Assembly: GCA_947304495.1 (NCBI GenBank)
Contig: CAMZBG010000012.1
Coordinates: forward strand, 1 to 31,942
Reading direction: 5' to 3'
DNA: 31,942 nt
Origin: an uncultured Clostridia bacterium
GTDB taxonomy: Bacteria; Bacillota_I; Bacilli_A; RF39; UBA660
The notes under the pieces were generated by a model. The model was not told the origin of the DNA. It did no database searches and saw only the letters and a program-made list of their open reading frames with translations. Of the stretch, positions 30,775 to 31,942 are shown piece after piece; positions within the stretch are counted from its first letter, which is position 1, and every line of letters begins with the position of its first letter. The position numbers and the translations under genes were made by a program.

Positions 30775-31075
30775 TCCCTAACACCCTACAAAATTAGTAT
30801 AAAGCCATATAAAATAAAGAATTAGTAAAGAATATTATTTTGTAATAATTTAAAAATATGACGGTTTTATATAAAAAATTATTCTGTTTAGTAAAATATC
30901 AATTTTTAATATAGCGAACACTTTAACTTCAAAAAATAAGAAAAAATTTTGTATTAATTTTATTCAATATAAAACCACAAACGGGTTTCACATAATTCCA
31001 CAAAAAAGCAACAAAAAGGTTCAACATAAATCAACAATTAGTAATACAAAATAGTGTAAATTAAATTCATGCACA
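30775..31075. other. Gene-free stretch with short direct repeats
   Basis: No credible coding frame. It begins with CTAACACCCTACAAA at 30778-30792, a near-exact inverse of a segment in the tRNA-Gly terminator. From 30975 to 31038 lie six copies of a CAACA(A/T)A-like word with ACA at 30977, 30990, 31000, 31011, 31024 and 31034, i.e. 10-13 bp apart, about one helical turn. Such phased repeats resemble arm-type integrase sites or regulator-binding iterons. The remainder is plain AT-rich sequence in which I see nothing. Confidence 0.4.
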
Positions 31076-31104
31076 TTGAAATACAAAGGAAATTATGCTA
31101 CTAT
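31076..31104 (+). promoter_or_regulatory. Sigma-A promoter of the 31127-31756 gene
   Basis: TTGAAA, 17-bp spacer, TACTAT with extended -10 (TGCTACTAT). Confidence 0.65.
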
Positions 31105-31126
31105 TAAAATGAAGAAAGGAGTAGAA

Positions 31127-31756
31127 ATGGAACAAGAAAAAAATAAAAATGTGGTCATTACTTTGCTTGTGGTGATAATTGTAATTTTATTAGCATTGGT
31201 AATATTATTTGCTACTGGAACTATTAGTTTAAAATCAAACGAGGTAACCGATAATAGTGGTAATCAAACGAATGAGAATACTAATACAAATGATAATAAC
31301 CGAACAGACAGTACTAATTCTAATAAATATACGACAAAATCTATGTCAAATGCAAAATTTGATATATTTTGGGATGGTACAGAACATGAATTAAGTATTG
31401 TTGATGGTAAGTTAGTAGTTGAAGGAAATACTTACTCAATTGAAAATGAACGCATTAAATACTTTTATTTTAATAGATATCAATGTGGTCATGGAACAGT
31501 GCTATACTATTTAACTGAAAATGGTAATGTGTATGTAACAGAGATGTCTGCAAGTGATAATAATCTAAAACTAGAATCATTAAATAACTTTAAAAAACTT
31601 AACTATAGTAATGTTACAGATATTGTAGTAATTCCAAATGATAATTATGGAAAACCATTAGATGATGTTAGTGGTATGACTGACAATGTAAAAGAATACC
31701 TTTATGCTCTAATTAATGGCGAAACATTTAAATTAGATTATCAATATAGATGTTAA
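31127..31756 (+). CDS. Single-pass membrane protein of unknown function
   Basis: 209 residues: Lys/Asn start, one membrane helix (about 9-31), a low-complexity Asn/Thr/Ser linker (about 38-65), then an extracytoplasmic domain of about 140 residues with KFDIFWDGTEHELSIVDG, YFYFNRYQCGHGTVLYYLTENG and a C-terminal Cys (YQYRC), which could pair with the Cys of YQCGHG. No family recognised. AAAGGAG precedes the chosen ATG; an earlier in-frame ATG overlaps the promoter and was discarded. Like the DUF4190 gene it stands alone and ends just before a minus-strand tRNA end, with the same spaced motif downstream. Confidence 0.65.
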   Translation: MEQEKNKNVVITLLVVIIVILLALVILFATGTISLKSNEVTDNSGNQTNENTNTNDNNRTDSTNSNKYTTKSMSNAKFDIFWDGTEHELSIVDGKLVVEGNTYSIENERIKYFYFNRYQCGHGTVLYYLTENGNVYVTEMSASDNNLKLESLNNFKKLNYSNVTDIVVIPNDNYGKPLDDVSGMTDNVKEYLYALINGETFKLDYQYRC

Positions 31757-31785
31757 GGTGGAAAATTTAAATTCCATCTTTTTTT
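31755..31785 (+). terminator. Terminator of the 31127-31756 gene
   Basis: AAGGTGGAA-(8 nt)-TTCCATCTT then T run; one G-T pair. Confidence 0.75.
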
Positions 31786-31787
31786 AC

Positions 31788-31816
31788 TGGATATATTCAA
31801 AAACATGTGATATGTT
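31788..31816. repeat. Spaced motif copy 2: TGGATAT-N13-TGATATGTT
   Basis: Same words and gap as at 30656-30684, again directly after a terminator and before a minus-strand tRNA terminator. Confidence 0.6.
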
Positions 31817-31845
31817 CATAATGGCTGGAGCCAAGAAAAGCGAAC

Positions 31846-31874
31846 AAAAAAACTGACACTTTGTAGGGTGTCAG
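31846..31874 (-). terminator. Terminator of the tRNA-Gly transcript
   Basis: CTGACAC-(8 nt)-GTGTCAG followed by seven T on the minus strand, 14 bp past the tRNA CCA. Confidence 0.8.
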
Positions 31875-31887
31875 GTTATAACCTCAA

Positions 31888-31942
31888 TGGAGCAGATGAG
31901 GGGAGTCAAACCCCCGTCACAGCCTTGGCAAGGCCGTATTCT
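31888..31942 (-). tRNA. tRNA-Gly(GCC), 5' part beyond window
   Basis: The minus strand reads, from the window edge: end of the D-arm (AGAATA), anticodon arm CGGCC-TTGCCAA-GGCTG (anticodon GCC), variable TGAC, T-arm GGGGG-TTTGACT-CCCCT, acceptor 3' strand CATCTGC, U73 and encoded CCA. The D-arm and anticodon sequence resemble Gram-positive tRNA-Gly(GCC). The T-loop is TTTGACT, with U in place of the nearly invariant C56. The 5' acceptor (expected GCAGATG) and most of the D-arm are off the window. Confidence 0.85.

Noticed and set aside
30755..30830. Complete tRNA gene at the stub
   Set aside because: No 5' acceptor strand GCGACTG, D-arm or anticodon arm is found upstream on the minus strand.
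30775..31075. CRISPR array
   Set aside because: The repeats are 6-9 bp at 10-13 bp spacing; no long repeats or spacers and no cas genes.
1..31942. Mycoplasma-type genetic code (TGA as Trp)
   Set aside because: TGA ends cysS and the SGNH-like gene, Trp is TGG throughout, and no frame needs a read-through TGA.

Overview
The window is about 32 kb of very AT-rich, gene-dense bacterial chromosome. It points to an uncultured, low-GC, spore-forming member of the Bacilli (Firmicutes), probably a gut-type lineage near the Mollicutes. The reasons are the strong Shine-Dalgarno sites (often the extended GGTGAT form), sigma-A promoters with extended -10 elements, Bacillus-like gene neighbourhoods, and the sporulation genes spoIID, spoIIQ, spoIIID and spoVIF next to Mbl/MreB and MurA. 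TGA is used as a stop (ends of the SGNH-like gene and cysS) and TGG as Trp, so this is the standard bacterial code and not the Mycoplasma code. The lineage is inference; the gene content is seen directly.

Layout. 1-2515 (+): the 3' two thirds of pcrA, a VanY-type peptidase and a membrane thioredoxin-like protein. 2527-8470 (-): an envelope and sporulation block, murA, an SGNH-like protein, rpmE, rpiB, ywzB, spoIID, spoIIQ, spoIIID, mbl. This merges pieces that lie apart in B. subtilis. 8609-14360 (-): the ori-proximal replication and ribosome cluster rpsF-ssb-rpsR, a membrane protein, rplI, then dnaB, an M23 peptidase and walJ. 14511-17383 (-): engB-der, an unknown gene and spoVIF in one operon. 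17453-20472: a PflX-like radical SAM gene (+) convergent with cysS-yugP (-). 20595-25934: gmk, a 561-residue helical-repeat protein, a HerA-like ATPase (-), a DUF1292 protein and a lysozyme-fold-like membrane protein. 25944-29629: lineage-specific genes, including a CYTH protein with a large insertion, an NDP-kinase-like protein and several proteins with Arg/Lys-rich tails. 29669-31942: an accessory-looking end with an XRE regulator divergent from a DUF4190 protein, a second short membrane protein, a 20-nt tRNA 3'-end remnant and the 3' part of a tRNA-Gly(GCC) cut by the window edge.

How it works together. Most of the window is housekeeping: ribosome assembly (Der, EngB, bL9, bL31, bS6, bS18), replication (DnaB, SSB, PcrA), cell wall (MurA, M23, VanY, Mbl) and the engulfment machinery (SpoIID with the degenerate SpoIIQ).

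The most unusual part is the right end. Two short membrane-protein genes each end in a terminator followed by the same spaced motif (TGGATAT-N13-TGATATGTT), and then by a minus-strand tRNA-Gly-like 3' end with its own terminator. One of these tRNA ends is only a T-loop-to-CCA stub beside a gene-free stretch carrying about six helically spaced ACA(A/T)A repeats. This looks like the scar or attachment region of an element integrated in a tRNA gene. No integrase is visible in the window, so this is inference.
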